From: Filosporella fistucella
Lineage: Eukaryota > Ascomycota > Leotiomycetes > Helotiales
NCBI GenBank assembly: GCA_030077755.1
Contig: JAQJZZ010000010.1
Coordinates: 186,001-250,000, forward strand
Direction: 5' to 3'
Length of the DNA: 64,000 nt
Shown here in pieces: positions 23,094 to 35,363 of this stretch (positions are counted from its first letter, which is position 1; each line of letters begins with the position of its first letter). A model generated the notes under the pieces. That model was not told the DNA's origin. It did no database searches and saw nothing but the letters and a program-made list of their open reading frames with translations. The translations under genes were made by a program, and so were the position numbers.

Positions 23094-26000
23094 GAGGCCA
23101 ATTTCTGTTCTTTGATAACTGTGCAAGTCATCCAGTAACACCCATGATGTCAAAAGAATTGTCAATAATTTGCCCTTCCGTAATGTCAAAATGCTGATTA
23201 TTTTGAGACGAGTGTTCCTGATAAATAGATCTAAGCTTTCAGGCTCACCAGTGGCTTATAAAGAAAAAGCTTATATTAGCTACTGAATGTATTGATCAAA
23301 TAGGGGAAAGGGTCTTGCCTCAAAAGGGATAAAATGGATGGTGTTTACATACGGAGATAAAGAGCCACCAGTCGGAACTCGGCTGGCATGCTCCGATTTA
23401 ATCCAACGGAGATAGCAAAAAGTTCCTATTTCCACAATATGCAATTTTATATCACAATATTATTTTGGAGTATATCATCGAATCATTATAAATGGGGCTG
23501 AAAAGTAATAACTAAAAGCGGTGCTAGATACTTGATAATGTGGCAGGTACTGCAGAGTGGCCAAACAATTATAAGATTTCAAATCTGCACGATATTTGCG
23601 ATCAATTACCCCGCACTTGCCCCGCACCTTACTGGATTTGAATTTCTTAATTCTCATCGCAAGGGGAAAGTATATACAAGATGAATTGCTCTTGATTTAC
23701 TGCCTCTCCCTATTCTTTCTTTTCTTTACTTTCCTGGCTCATAAGCTCCTTCTCTCTTTTCTTGCTCTCCGAGTGCTTTCAGACTCTGTCTTGCTCTACT
23801 CTCAGGACATAAAACAAGTTGAAGGGTGCATTTGAGAGAGCAAATATGCAGGAAGCAAGAGAAAATCATGTAGGCTCTGTCAGGTGGTTCTATATTTCTA
23901 TTAGTGGTTTTCTCATCTTAGATTATCTTGTTCATTTTCCCTATCCTCACAATTATGTGCCCCTCCCTCCTCGTTGAAAAAATATTCAACTTGATCAAAG
24001 TATGAACGTGAAATTTTGGACTTTATCGGATTACTGTAGAAAGTACAACTCTTTCAGATGATCGTGACTTCCTGTGTCATGTGGTCCTGCCAAGGTGAAG
24101 GTACCAACCCTCACATATATATCCCGACCTTGCTATGTCTCCGTGGTGGGCAACGTTCGCAAACCCAATGCGTTTAAACACATGTTCCTGTCCCATACTA
24201 GGGCAGCGCTCGATGAGAAGGCCACATGATAAGGGACCGATGTTTGGAACAACTTTTGGAGAAGCATTGTTGGAAAGTGCTATTGGGAGGAAAAATATGT
24301 CTGGTGTCTCTACACCTTTGTCAGGCCAGTCCTGGTCATCTATGCTGAATGACGAACTTTCCTTTATTAAGAGAATTTATTATCAAAATAAAAGATAAAT
24401 TAATAATAATGGAATGATTTCTTCTTATAAATTTAAGGGAACTTATAATAAACTTATTAAGATAGGCTAGTCTTTAAGACGCGGAAGTGAGTATATTTAA
24501 TTTAATAAGTAAATCTATTTATTTAAAGGAAGCTAATATATAAATAGTGATATTGGCCATAAGTATTAAGAATGATATAGCATAATAGATGGCGTGGCTC
24601 GACTCAGGTGCCAATGGACCTTATATCACCGGCTAAGGTACACCTGCCAATGTTTAGTCTCAGCATCCAAATACTCATATCGTCTTTTCAAACATCCGAT
24701 AGGGCGACATTGGGTCAACTACCAAGGCATAAAAATGCTGATTCAAGCTGTACAGAGACTGGAGAGGTTCAAGGGAAGGACTTCGTGACCTGATTCATCC
24801 CCCATCGATTTGGGTAGGTGGGAAAAGCATTATATATACTTTCTTCTGAGAGGTCAATTTTCCTTGCTTGTATACGCTCTGTGATATATTAACTAAATGT
24901 GAAAGTGGCACTTCATCAAGTGAAGTCACAATTTTGAATCGATCTCGGAAACGCGAATATTGATTTAATAATGCTAGCACGCCAAAATACTTTTAAAATT
25001 TCTAATATCAAATTAACCTCTATTTTAACCTTGCCTTTACTTTTTCCTCACCATTTCCTTATTATCTTATATATTCTCTCATAAGTCAAATCTATAATCG
25101 CCTTCTTATATAACTAATTTTAACGCTCTTAATTTGGATTAGGCGCAGGATATAGCTAATTGCCAATACTCGCACTTCTTAAAATCCAATAAATTAAAAC
25201 CAATTTTATATGAATATTACGGTTTTTTTAGCTGCTTTAATTTCCTAAACTTATTATTATGTGCCCCCAAATCCAAACTCTAGCTAGATTCTCTTATCTT
25301 AAGGAGTTAATTAATTGAAAGGAATAAAATTAATAATGGTTTCTTATTTATATAATGCAAGTGTTTTATTTATATAACCGAATGGAAATGGAGAAGGGTA
25401 ATATTATAGACTAGAGTTAGAATAATAGTTTAATAAAGTGTTTATAATATATTAGGGGAGAGCATATTATATACCCCACATCGGACCCATAAATAGCGGG
25501 CAAGGAGTTAAAGACATATTTATACCTGGGAACGGGATGTGTTGGATCTCTTGAACTTTCGGTTAAATAATACGTGTTACACTAAATGGCTATATCCTAT
25601 TATGTCATAGTCAGCCAGCAGTCATGAAAGTATAGATACCGAAAACACATATCCAACAAATCAGACACATTCAATATCTTTTCTTGCGCAGTAGTCAGCG
25701 AAGCTTAGCCCTGCCCGCCTGGAACAGTTGTGTCTCATACAGCGGTTGCTAAGATAAGCAGTCAGTTACGCAAGCAGGGGATGTACGCTTGACGAAGCGC
25801 AAAATATGGCACCCAATATTAAAAGTGAAGCTTGGGTTCGCTACTCTAACTGTAAACTAATGGTTCACCTTCCTTCCTGGTCTATGTAGTCCTTTATCAC
25901 TTCTGCTTGCGCGCTTCTTGTTCTGGGTTGTTTTCACCCTTACGGATCTTCAGAGCAATATTCTGATGGTAACTGGTATGTTACCTTTCTAATCTAAGAT

Positions 26001-26311
26001 CGCCGGCTCTAACAAGAGGCATCCCGTCCGCCTCTCCAATCTACAAGATTCCGACGGAAGCCTTAATTGCCGGGATATCTCTAGAATGAGCATACGCAAA
26101 CTAAGCATTCGCCAGAATAAGCATAAGTTTAGCGACAAACTGGTCGTCTTATACTGAATTACTATATTTTTCGCTGGCCGTGACATTAGAGCACCGGAAT
26201 AAAATGGCAAAGATAGCAAATTGGAGAATTATTCTCTTCCGAAGGCGGCTATGAGTTGAATTTCTGCGATCTATCTGTCGTTGTAGTCGGACCATCATTC
26301 ACAGCTAGCAT
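23094..26311. other. A/T-rich block with gene relics, no supported gene
   Basis: The first kilobase is the transporter promoter. About 24370-24600 and 24960-25480 are strongly A/T-dominated with frequent TAA/TAG in every frame. A more balanced stretch at 24590-24790 carries a 64-codon frame (TLYHRLRYTCQCLVSASKYS) without identity. Appearance is that of RIP-degraded repetitive DNA (inference from composition only). Confidence 0.5.
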
Positions 26312-28948
26312 CTATGCAAACACTAGAGATACCTCCGGCTTTTCTCCCATCCCCTCCCCATCCATTAATCCCTCTACAAATGCTTCACCAACTACTTCCC
26401 ATCTTCGCGAGGCGTGCGCGTTGTTGGTTGGGTGTTCTCGAATGGCAAATGGAGTTTGAGCACCAAGTGGAATAAAGATTTTGTCTCCATCTCTTGAAAA
26501 GGGTGGCAGGAGACAGAGGCGGCCTCCACTAGTGATACCAAAACGTCGACCTGCCGCAGTATCGGCAGTGGCAAGGGAAAGTGGCATGTAGCTATCTTTT
26601 GCGACATATCTCGAGATTTCCTGCTTAAACGATTCATCATCTTCAGCTGAGATCTCATGATCTTTGTCCACAAGACCTAAGGCTTTGAAAATCGCGTAGA
26701 AAATATCCTTGAAATGTGGGTCTGGACGCTCGTAGTTTATGTACCCACCGATGAGAACCATCCAGAGGCGCTGGCTTACTAGATCCTCTATTGACCATTG
26801 ACTTGCGTACTTGTTACAGAGCTCAACCACTGAGCGAAAGAAAAGTTTCCCCTGGGATATTATATCCTCCTCAACCCCTACCGTTCTGTTTTGGAAAGGG
26901 TATTCTAGCGGACCGGACGCGTTGAGTGCTAGCACGCTGTCAACTACGACGCCCATGAGAGTGATGCAATCTGGTCCCGGTCCCGCAGTAATGACTGGCG
27001 AAGACATGCCAGACGCAAAATATCTGCGCCTACGTGCGAGGAGATCCGTGTAGGACTGGCTCGCACGAGATTCGCTGAAATCCGGTACCCACGATGGTAA
27101 AGCCTCGCACTTGCGCTCTTTGCTGTAACCTGTTCCAGCCAATGCGAGAAGATGGATAGAGGGCTGACCATCTTTCGGGAAAATTACCGCTCTTGTGGCG
27201 TCCTCGTATACCTGTTCTGTAGTCCTATAGTAATCCGGTCGTAACGACTCTACGTGATTGATATTGGTAGCTAGCCCAAGAAGAGCAAAAACTTTGTCTT
27301 TGTCTTCTGAAGACTGGAATTTATTCGCAACGAAGAGTACGTGCTCCCAGTCCGGATAGAACTCCTCGTCGCCGGCAGAGGCACGCTTTTCCCCAGAATC
27401 CGGCCGGAACAAGCTCATGATCTCAATATTCTTAACTGTTTGTGGGGGGACCCATCGTTGATTTTCTGAAGTTCCGTAACTGAAAAACCTATCACGTCGG
27501 TTCGGACCCAGAATTAAGTCAAATAAGGTAAGCACAGTTTCCCATTCTAGATAATGATCACCGTAATACAGTTCAACCTTGCGGGCCACTGCAACCTCCT
27601 GAATGATCCAGATACGGGTGAAATACACGTTCTCGAAAAGTTCGTATAATGCTTTCCAACGTGGTGATCCCGTCTCATACGGAAATACTTCCATAGAGCT
27701 CCAATCATTGAAGCCATATTTAGAAGGAGCAGTAACAATTTTGAGTATTAAGGGCACTACATAGCGCGCATGCCAATTACTTCCCGTGAATACAATCACA
27801 CGGGATGCTTTATGATAGATTTCACGCATCCGATGTACTTGAGCATTCTTCTCGATTTTGCAGTCCTGGTTAATGCAGATTGCGTCAATCCATATCGTGC
27901 GGTACCGCCAGATAGAACGGCGAGCCAGGAGAAGGTCGAAAGCGGACTTGGTCACAGCAAAGCGACAACCATCGATAAGGATCTCCTCGGTACGTTGATC
28001 ACTGCCCCAGCAATATGACACGGCCTCGTAGTTTGGTAGTTGGTCGATCGGTCGGTGCAAAATTCGTGCTTCAATCGTACCAAAGAGCCATTTTGGCGGT
28101 CGAAGTATCAAGACCCTAATCTCATTATCTCCTAGTGGCCTATACTCGAACTTTGGTAGTTCTTTACGTAGTGGATGAGTCTGCTGATACTTCGACCAAC
28201 GTCGTGCGAGATATTCCGGAAGTTGCGCGAATAACTGAGCCTCCCAGAGACGTATCTGATCCAGGCTGCCATACTTCGTGAATATCGTGAAGCTTATTGT
28301 GTATGCGAACCGACTAACGGAATCTGATCGAATATGCAAGCGTTTCATCAAGTAACCGGCCAATACCACCGCACAGACGCCGCGAATTATTGGTGGCAGC
28401 TGTGAATCACTGTACCGCCACCTCCCCCGCAGCACCAAGATCAGAAATGCTAATGATACAAGACCAGAAGTCGGCCACCAAATATTCCGATGCGTGAAGA
28501 CGTAGCTACACGCGCCATAAACAACGAGCAACTCTCTCTGGACCGCCCAAGCTGACGAGTCATCGGTTTGTGATGATCCATCAATTTGCAAGTACACCCA
28601 GGTTCGATGAAGAAAGCACGGTAAAATTTGGGCGAGGTACCAATACACAAGGAGTTGCTTTCGCGGAGACGCATACGTCCATAGCGATGGGAGGATGACA
28701 ACGTACCAACCCACGGAGGAGAAGATCAGCAGTCGCTCTATGGACCAGCCATCTCTCACTGGTTTCACTATACCCCCGTATAGCATAAAGACATAATGAG
28801 ATACGATGACAACGCTGACAGCCCACGAGGGAACGATGAGGTCGATAATGAGAATACCGATGACAGTGAGGAGGGCAAAGACAGCAACTGCCCTTTCAAT
28901 CAAAAAATTCGGGCAAAAGCTCAACCACTCTTCGGTCTTGGAGACCAT
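26312..28948 (-). CDS. HET-domain protein with multi-pass membrane N-terminus
   Basis: Single-exon frame of 878 residues. The N-terminal 200 residues hold about six hydrophobic spans (AVAVFALLTVIGILIIDLIV; AVSVVIVSHYVFMLYGGIV; LLIFSSVGWYVVILPSLW; GLVSLAFLILVLRG; GVCAVVLAGYLM). The HET (heterokaryon incompatibility) domain runs about 307-470 with YEAVSYCWGS, TIWIDAICINQ (351-361) and ARYVVPLIL; RIWIIQEVAVARKVELYYG follows. The C-terminal end EVVGEAFVEGLMDGEGM is typical of large HET proteins. HET proteins trigger cell death on non-self fusion in several fungi; a role here is inference. It is intact, with no internal stops, although DNA on both sides is A/T-rich and decayed. Confidence 0.88.
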   Translation of the reverse strand: MVSKTEEWLSFCPNFLIERAVAVFALLTVIGILIIDLIVPSWAVSVVIVSHYVFMLYGGIVKPVRDGWSIERLLIFSSVGWYVVILPSLWTYASPRKQLLVYWYLAQILPCFLHRTWVYLQIDGSSQTDDSSAWAVQRELLVVYGACSYVFTHRNIWWPTSGLVSLAFLILVLRGRWRYSDSQLPPIIRGVCAVVLAGYLMKRLHIRSDSVSRFAYTISFTIFTKYGSLDQIRLWEAQLFAQLPEYLARRWSKYQQTHPLRKELPKFEYRPLGDNEIRVLILRPPKWLFGTIEARILHRPIDQLPNYEAVSYCWGSDQRTEEILIDGCRFAVTKSAFDLLLARRSIWRYRTIWIDAICINQDCKIEKNAQVHRMREIYHKASRVIVFTGSNWHARYVVPLILKIVTAPSKYGFNDWSSMEVFPYETGSPRWKALYELFENVYFTRIWIIQEVAVARKVELYYGDHYLEWETVLTLFDLILGPNRRDRFFSYGTSENQRWVPPQTVKNIEIMSLFRPDSGEKRASAGDEEFYPDWEHVLFVANKFQSSEDKDKVFALLGLATNINHVESLRPDYYRTTEQVYEDATRAVIFPKDGQPSIHLLALAGTGYSKERKCEALPSWVPDFSESRASQSYTDLLARRRRYFASGMSSPVITAGPGPDCITLMGVVVDSVLALNASGPLEYPFQNRTVGVEEDIISQGKLFFRSVVELCNKYASQWSIEDLVSQRLWMVLIGGYINYERPDPHFKDIFYAIFKALGLVDKDHEISAEDDESFKQEISRYVAKDSYMPLSLATADTAAGRRFGITSGGRLCLLPPFSRDGDKIFIPLGAQTPFAIREHPTNNAHASRRWEVVGEAFVEGLMDGEGMGEKPEVSLVFA

Positions 28949-30494
28949 CGCTAAACTGCTTGTGCCAAGGAGAGTCGATGTAAAGGGGAAGCGCGGTATA
29001 AAATAAAAGATAAATATTGCGGGGGAGCACGCGCGTTATAGACGTTGAAAGCGGCGGCTGGCCCGTGCACGCACCTTACCCGAAGCAGCGGGTCACTAAA
29101 CCCGGGGATAAGATATAAAGTAATTAAAACCAGGTTAAATAATATAAATTTTATATTACTTTTAGCCTAAAGACCCTAAGGCTATATTATTTGGTGAATA
29201 AAGAATCAGAAAATTATAATATACTTTATTTATACTTTAGCGATATAATAATATCGGGTGGCTATTTATAATCTTATAGAATATTAGACTAGTGTAGTAT
29301 ACTATTCTCTTTAGACTCGGAATGGAAATATCTTTATCTAGACACCCTCCTCCTTCCTCCCTCCCTCTTCCTTCCCAATTCACCCAGCCAACCGCCCGAG
29401 ACATATGAGACCAGCACAATGCTGGAAACAAGGTTCGGAATACAGACTACTAAACCGTCCTTATACGCCATAGCGAGGAATATATCTATATATCATGCCT
29501 GGAAAAGATGACCAGCTTACCGTCTCTCGCACGGATAATAATTTCGCATCAGGAGAATAGTAAGAGGGTTGGAGACAACGTAAAGATTGTTAAGTAATAT
29601 GCTCCTTAGCGTCCTGTGCCAATCCCCATATTCGCCGAATCCCTCCTCGCTCTCGCATCGACGTATTTTTTATGAGTTACTTTACGGCGGTGCTATTCCG
29701 TGATACGTTAGAATTTGTATAGTCGTATTTATTATAGGGCAAAAATATGGCCCTATGTACGGGGTATACACTACTGGCTATACTGTGTTGAGTTGTTCCC
29801 GTCGATCTATTGTCAAGTTGAAAAGAGCCAGCGATCCCAGGTGCATCACATAATGCAACCTGGTTCTCCTGCAGTGGTCTTGTTTATTGAGATTGGCAGA
29901 TAAGGCAACCAGCAATTTGCTGGTATCATTTTGACAACTAGATACGGCTCAGAGGTATGTAGTCATTCCCGAACAATCAGCTCTCTCAGGATAAACATCA
30001 CATCCCAGAAGCTCCCGACTCATTTTCTCGTCGTTATCGGACGTAGTCTATGAGAGCGCAGTACGACCGGTTATATCTTGTGCATCTATAAGGCCATTGT
30101 GCTATAGTAATAGGAAATTGCCTATGACTTGAGACATAAATCAATCCGGTTCCGCTTTGAAAGACTCAACGCCGACTCCTGCACTTAACATATTTGGGCC
30201 ACCGGCGCAGCACCAGTTAGCATCGGTTGCGATACATGCGAGACAGCTTGTGAGAAAAGTTGAGTCTGGACAGCTAGGGACTAACGCTCCCCGATTGACA
30301 AATATCACAATTGAAGTGGGAGCATTCTCTTAGCAATTCCAATAATCATAACAACCATGCTAATTTTTTCATTGTGGTTATATAGTAAACAGAGAACTAA
30401 ATTCTTTTTTAAGATTGAGGCATTCCTAGCGAGAGGATATTGTAATTTCTAGCCGTACTACTGTCTTCCATGGGTCTCTAGATATCAATCTCAG
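28949..30494. other. A/T-rich intergenic block
   Basis: About 29100-29300 is strongly A/T-dominated. The remainder holds only short broken frames. No supported gene. Separates the HET gene from the amidohydrolase; both end or start toward it on the minus strand. Confidence 0.45.
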
Positions 30495-32417
30495 CTAGTG
30501 CATATCAGAAGAGGCGCATGTACGACCGGTAATCTCCCGCCTAAGAATGTTACCCGGCTGGATCTTAGCAATAACAGGGTTCGCGTTAAGCTTATTAGAT
30601 TCCTCTACCCACTGTCGCGGTAAGAACGTAGTACTATTGTCAGCAAATACTGCTCGGCCACCAACCATAGTCAAAAGAACCTTGTTCCGTCCGATTTCTT
30701 CATCGGGGACCACCGCCGGGTCCATGTAGTTGCGATCTAGGACCACAATATCGGCAAACTTTCCAACCTCGAGGGAGCCAATACTGGAAGTGCTGTTGAG
30801 ATATTTTGCGGCGGTACTTGTCATCCCCCGAAGAGCCGCCTCACGGGAAAGGCCCGGCTGGGTATCGAGACGCCCAGTAAACTGGGGTCCGAAACTGGCA
30901 TGGGAATTTCGGTTCTGGGCATCCCCCGCACGGGTAACGCCAATCTTGAGCGCAAGGAAGGGGTCGAGTGGGTCGACGGGCCAGTCCGAGCCGTAAACAA
31001 TACTAGCTCCAGCCGCACCAAGCGTGGCGTGTGCTTCAACGCGGGACATGCGCTCTGGCCCAAGTGTCTTTTCATTCTTGTCGGCCCAATACGTTGCCTT
31101 CTGCGCCCACTGGTAGGACGCAATGATGGGAATACCTAGTTCGCCAAAGCGTTGCCGATCTTCAGGCGACACAAGCTCTGCATGGGCAATGCCAATGTCA
31201 GTTGGCGAAAACTGCCTGTTCATTGCTTTGGCCACATCGAGGATCTGGCGAACAACTGCATCGCCTACGGCGTGTAGGTGAATTCCCATGCCAACGTCCA
31301 GTACACGAGTGATAATGTTCCCAAGCTCCGTTTGGTTAGCCATAGGAATGCCAAAGTTTGTCCCTGGCACCCACGTGCCGTTTCCATTGTCGACAAGGTA
31401 AGGCTGCAACAACACGGCGGACTGGGAGACCTCTGGAAGCACGCCGTCGGCGAAGAATTTGAAATGGTTCCATATCTGGCCAGGATTATTTGCCACCAAG
31501 GAAGTCTCGGAGAGATTCGAGCGGGTTGCAACGGCGTTGGCGATCAGGGTAGGGAAGTCCAGAGATCCAAAAACACCGAAGCAGCTGAAAACACGTGCCG
31601 TCAACTCGCCCTGCTTCTTAAGAGTTGACCATGCGCCATGGGGCGCTGCGAGCGCGTCAAGGAAAGTCGTTATGCCTTTCGCACGTAATTGCGATAGGGC
31701 TGCCGTAGCGCTGTCGAGTTGGCTAATCCCCCGGTCCCCGCTAAGAGCGCGTGCGGCTCCCGACGCACTCTCCTCAAGAATGCCAGTGGTGCCGTTTGCA
31801 TCTCTTCCGATCCTCCCCCCCGAGGGATTAGGTGTGGAATTGGTAATATTCAAGAGCTGGAGCGCCCGCGAGTTTATCCAAACATTGTGCTGGTTAGAGG
31901 CAATGATCATGACCGGACGCTTAGTGTTAAGGAGGTCAAGCATGGACTTGTGTGCAGGCCCATTGACAGTTGTGAACCCCTCACGATCGAATTCCGTGAC
32001 AGTCAGGATGGAATTCTCAGGGGCGTTGGGCTCCCTGTCGAGGCAGCGTTGTATGGTATCACGAAGGGCGGCCGTAGTAAGCTGCCGGAAACGCAGTGTG
32101 CACCCGAGCATTGCTCGCCCAGCATCAACAGGATGGATGTGGGCATCGATCAGACCTGGAATGGTGGTTTTGCCATTCAAATCAACGACCAAAGTGGAAT
32201 TGTCAGACGTCAGCATGCAATCCTCCCGCGTGCCAACACACGTAATGGTGCCATTGGAAACCGCCAGAGCCCCGCCGTCGATGGTTGTGGACGCAGAGTC
32301 CATGGTGTGGATAGTAGTATTGACGAATACAATGTCTGGCGCTTCATTTTGGCAGACCGATATTGTTAGAAGCTCTGCGAATGCAGTGAGAAGACAGATC
32401 TTAGAGATTGCCTTCAT
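30495..32417 (-). CDS. Secreted amidohydrolase family 3 (YtcJ-like) metal hydrolase
   Basis: Single-exon frame of 640 residues. A signal peptide is predicted at 1-22 (KICLLTAFAELLTISVC), and several N-x-S/T sites fit secretion. The metal-site residues of amidohydrolase family 3 are visible: H93 and H95 (GLIDAHIHPVD), K320 (NHFKFFADGV), H380/H382 (GIHLHAVGDAVVR), H412 (IGIAHAELV) and D478 (YGSDWPVDPLDP). The C-terminal composite strand region reads SLEVGKFADIVVLDRNY. The family hydrolyses C-N bonds of cyclic or N-acyl compounds. No substrate can be assigned. It sits at the left end of the 30.5-42.5 kb gene island. A TATATATATA element lies 150 bases upstream. Confidence 0.88.
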   Translation of the reverse strand: MKAISKICLLTAFAELLTISVCQNEAPDIVFVNTTIHTMDSASTTIDGGALAVSNGTITCVGTREDCMLTSDNSTLVVDLNGKTTIPGLIDAHIHPVDAGRAMLGCTLRFRQLTTAALRDTIQRCLDREPNAPENSILTVTEFDREGFTTVNGPAHKSMLDLLNTKRPVMIIASNQHNVWINSRALQLLNITNSTPNPSGGRIGRDANGTTGILEESASGAARALSGDRGISQLDSATAALSQLRAKGITTFLDALAAPHGAWSTLKKQGELTARVFSCFGVFGSLDFPTLIANAVATRSNLSETSLVANNPGQIWNHFKFFADGVLPEVSQSAVLLQPYLVDNGNGTWVPGTNFGIPMANQTELGNIITRVLDVGMGIHLHAVGDAVVRQILDVAKAMNRQFSPTDIGIAHAELVSPEDRQRFGELGIPIIASYQWAQKATYWADKNEKTLGPERMSRVEAHATLGAAGASIVYGSDWPVDPLDPFLALKIGVTRAGDAQNRNSHASFGPQFTGRLDTQPGLSREAALRGMTSTAAKYLNSTSSIGSLEVGKFADIVVLDRNYMDPAVVPDEEIGRNKVLLTMVGGRAVFADNSTTFLPRQWVEESNKLNANPVIAKIQPGNILRREITGRTCASSDMH

Positions 32418-33767
32418 CCTGCCTCAAGTTTGATAGTCTGGTCCAAATTGGTGCTTACAGGAACAATAGCGAAACAAGGAGATTTGATATGAGTGTGAGC
32501 GGCGTGAAAACGAAGGCTAAAAGAGCTATATGATAAAGGTACATATTCTAACAATAGCAGATGCTTATATATATACGTTTTCCGCGAGATTTGCGCAGAC
32601 CAGAATTTCATCTCAATATAGGAAGTCTCGAATTTGTCTCTATTTCCGAATATTGGTTTGTAAGATTATTCAACAAAGTTAAATTTGCATAGCCTTCGGC
32701 ATGATCTCTCACTTAAGCTTATTTCTTTGTATTCACTCCACAAGCAGAGCTCTGGCGAGATTATACGAATACGGTTATCTGACCTCCGGGAGTTGTGAAA
32801 CCCTAATTGTTAATGTGTACCAGTAGCCAATGACCTGGGGCTTCTGCCTATTACTTATAATCAAGGATCTACGAATTCCACGTTAAACCCCCAGGTAGCA
32901 TAAAGTATCATTTGGCTATACTAATTAGGAAGTTGCATGCGGCCTAAACAAAGTAAGATCACAGAATCCTTAGCCTCGGCCCCGCCGCAGCTAGTGACAA
33001 AAACTCCGGGCATATGCGGTTTGAGTCCAGAGCTCACAGCCAACAGCCGTTTCAATAACCAAAAGCCGTTATGAGCCTAGCCGTAGGGAGGAAGTCTAAT
33101 ATAATCGTCGTTGCAGAAATTCGGGCGATATATCTCCGATGGATGTGGATATGCTCAGAGACTTCATTCACATCATGATTAACCACTTGAAGGCTTGCCA
33201 GTTTCATAGAGGTGAGCTCACTAGGCGAGGAGCGATGGCTGTGCTGATTTTATTTAGAGATATTTCCAACTGGGAAAAAAGCCTCGGCCGCCAAGGAGAT
33301 GGAGACATTGGATCTATGCACTTTCCACTCGGAGAGTGATGGTCAATGGAGCTATAGCGCTTTATACCATCGCTGATAAACTTTTAACTTATCATTCACG
33401 GGCTTGAACAAGTATCCTTCCACTCGAAATTTTTATTTTATCAACAAGCGGACCACTTACACTCTTTACCGCGGGGTTTGCAGAGAGCCCGCCGGGCGTC
33501 TCTGCAAGCCAACTGGAAACTGAAATCCGAGGGAAACACAGTGCCAAGACACGGTTTGAATTTTGCCGCCTATGACGGGATCCGCGGAGCTCCGGTCGTC
33601 ATGTAAGAGGAGTGGTGAAATAGGTGTGTATAGAAGCGATTTGGATATACAATTCATTTTGAGTCTCACCAATTTCTCCACATATGTACTGTTGCCAACC
33701 TTTCCTGCTTTCTAATTCCTCTGCTCCGCTATAATTATACCACTGACAACCTTCTATCACTCGCAAA
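32418..33767. other. Divergent promoter region
   Basis: Separates the minus-strand amidohydrolase from the plus-strand DUF1349 gene. TATATATATA at 32567-32576 fits the amidohydrolase. No coding frame with recognisable features is seen. Confidence 0.4.
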
Positions 33768-34414
33768 ATGGCTTCTTTCCAGAAGTCCTTTACGATCACT
33801 GCCCCTACCGGCAACGATATCTGGAAGAAGCCACCCAATTGGAGCCTATTCAATGGTGATGCACACACTCTCTGTCAAGCCCAACATTTTACAACGGTCC
33901 TAACAATTCCATAGCTGCCTCTCACTGCTTACCAGCCAAGCCACTGAGCAAATTCAAGTCAGCTATGCTCTACTTTGACGCCAAGTGGGAATTCGAGTAT
34001 GATCAGGCGGGACTTATATTACAACTCGACTCGGCGTCCGGCACTCATGATCGCAAGTGGGTCAAGGCAGGCTTCGAATATTATGAGGGCCAGGTCCAAG
34101 TCAGCACCGTTGCCTGTGATCGCTGGGCAGACTGGAGTATTACAGCGCTAAGCAATCTCAGCATGACCAAGGAGATTAATATATTAGTCGAACGCGTGGA
34201 GGATCTTCTCGGCGTCAGTTTGTGGGTATACTATGTCAAAGAGGATGGAAAGCGAACTCCCCTGCGAGAAGTTTGCTGGTTTTTCGATGATGACGGCACT
34301 GGCACAGATTGGAATCTAACTGTCGGTGCGTACGCCTCGCGACCAGATTATAGGCAGACAAACGACAGTTTGGTGGTCGAGTTTAAGGAATTAAGAGTTG
34401 AATGGTCTAGTTGA
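33768..34414 (+). CDS. DUF1349 family protein (concanavalin-like fold)
   Basis: Predicted 195-residue protein. Exon 1 is 33768-33855, the intron is 33856-33914 (GTGATG...ATAG), and exon 2 is 33915-34414; splicing continues ...NWSLFN into AASHCLPAKPL. Family-like features: AMLYFDAKWEFEYDQAGLIL, KWVKAGFEYYEGQVQVSTVA, ADWSI, WVYYVKEDGKRTPLREVCWF and a final VEFKELRVEWSS. No signal peptide. DUF1349 proteins adopt a beta-sandwich and are widespread in fungi with no settled function. Full length, with no damage visible. Confidence 0.82.
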
Positions 34415-35363
34415 CTGTCTTCGTTCTATAAATCAATTTAAACTCTTTAGGCTCTGGAATAACTAGCAATCTGACCCATAACCCGCGCTGCGAACACGCC
34501 TTATATACTACTTTGTGTCCATATACAATCACGTACTCAGTTCACTATATGAAGTACCCTCATCAGGTATAGCCAGTCACAATGAGTTACATTACTTAGC
34601 GAATATAGTTGTGAAGACTTAAAAGTCGTAATAATAAAAACAATCTGCGCAGCAGAGCCGATCAGCTACAGCGGGGATATATGAGGACAATCACTGGAAA
34701 CGCTCGCAGAGTACGGGTTTAGGGGGTGGCCGGGTTTTAGGTGCTTTGACTTAAATCAAATCAAATCAAATCAGCTCTACTCTAACCATTGCTCCGTATC
34801 CAATTCATGCTTTACCTCTATTTCAACATTTCCTTTGTTGCCTACTTCTACCTATTGCATATAGGTGCATATAAGCACCTATCGCTATAGTCTTAATATA
34901 ATAACTCTTCTACTTCCAGTTTATGTGAAATGATTGATTGGTGATCTGACCCGTGACCTCTGGTGTTAACACATAACACCCAATATAACACGACGTGAAT
35001 ACCTTATAAGGTTTAGATCTTGTCGCGACTGGGCCCTTACTAGTGCTATTGGAAAAACTTCACCGCTGTACCTCCGTAGCCGGAGGATTACGTAATTCTG
35101 TTTTCATAGGCTCACATGCAAAAATGCCTGGATTCCAGATTAGGGAATTAGGGCAGTAATACAAAGTATAATCGTACCCCTTGAGTTCAGCCAGACTTGC
35201 GCATGTACCTACCGCTTCTGATATAGCGCTATTGATTCTGTAGCATTTCTTATCCGATGACTGAAGTGCTTTTACTATATCTCTCGTGCCCTGTGCAGAT
35301 AGTTAGAAATGGCAGGCAGTTATTCTCAATTATCCCTTACAAAGACTCTCCCCTCGTCGAGAA
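34415..35363. other. Intergenic with short repeats
   Basis: No gene. Holds an AAATC pentamer repeat at 34753-34772. Also holds an inverted repeat ATAGGTGC/GCACCTAT at about 34861-34882 with a 6-base loop. Confidence 0.45.
34753..34772. repeat. (AAATC)4 microsatellite
   Basis: Four perfect tandem AAATC units, intergenic. Confidence 0.9.

Noticed and set aside
24594..24788. 64-codon frame in the A/T-rich block
   Set aside because: No motif, and flanked by stop-rich DNA on both sides; not supportable as a gene.
31459..32433. 324-codon plus-strand frame opposite the amidohydrolase gene
   Set aside because: Antisense shadow of a clearly coding 640-codon frame with full metal-site motifs; no motif of its own.
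34753..34772. CRISPR-like short repeat
   Set aside because: Simple AAATC microsatellite with no spacers; CRISPR is not expected in a fungal nuclear genome.
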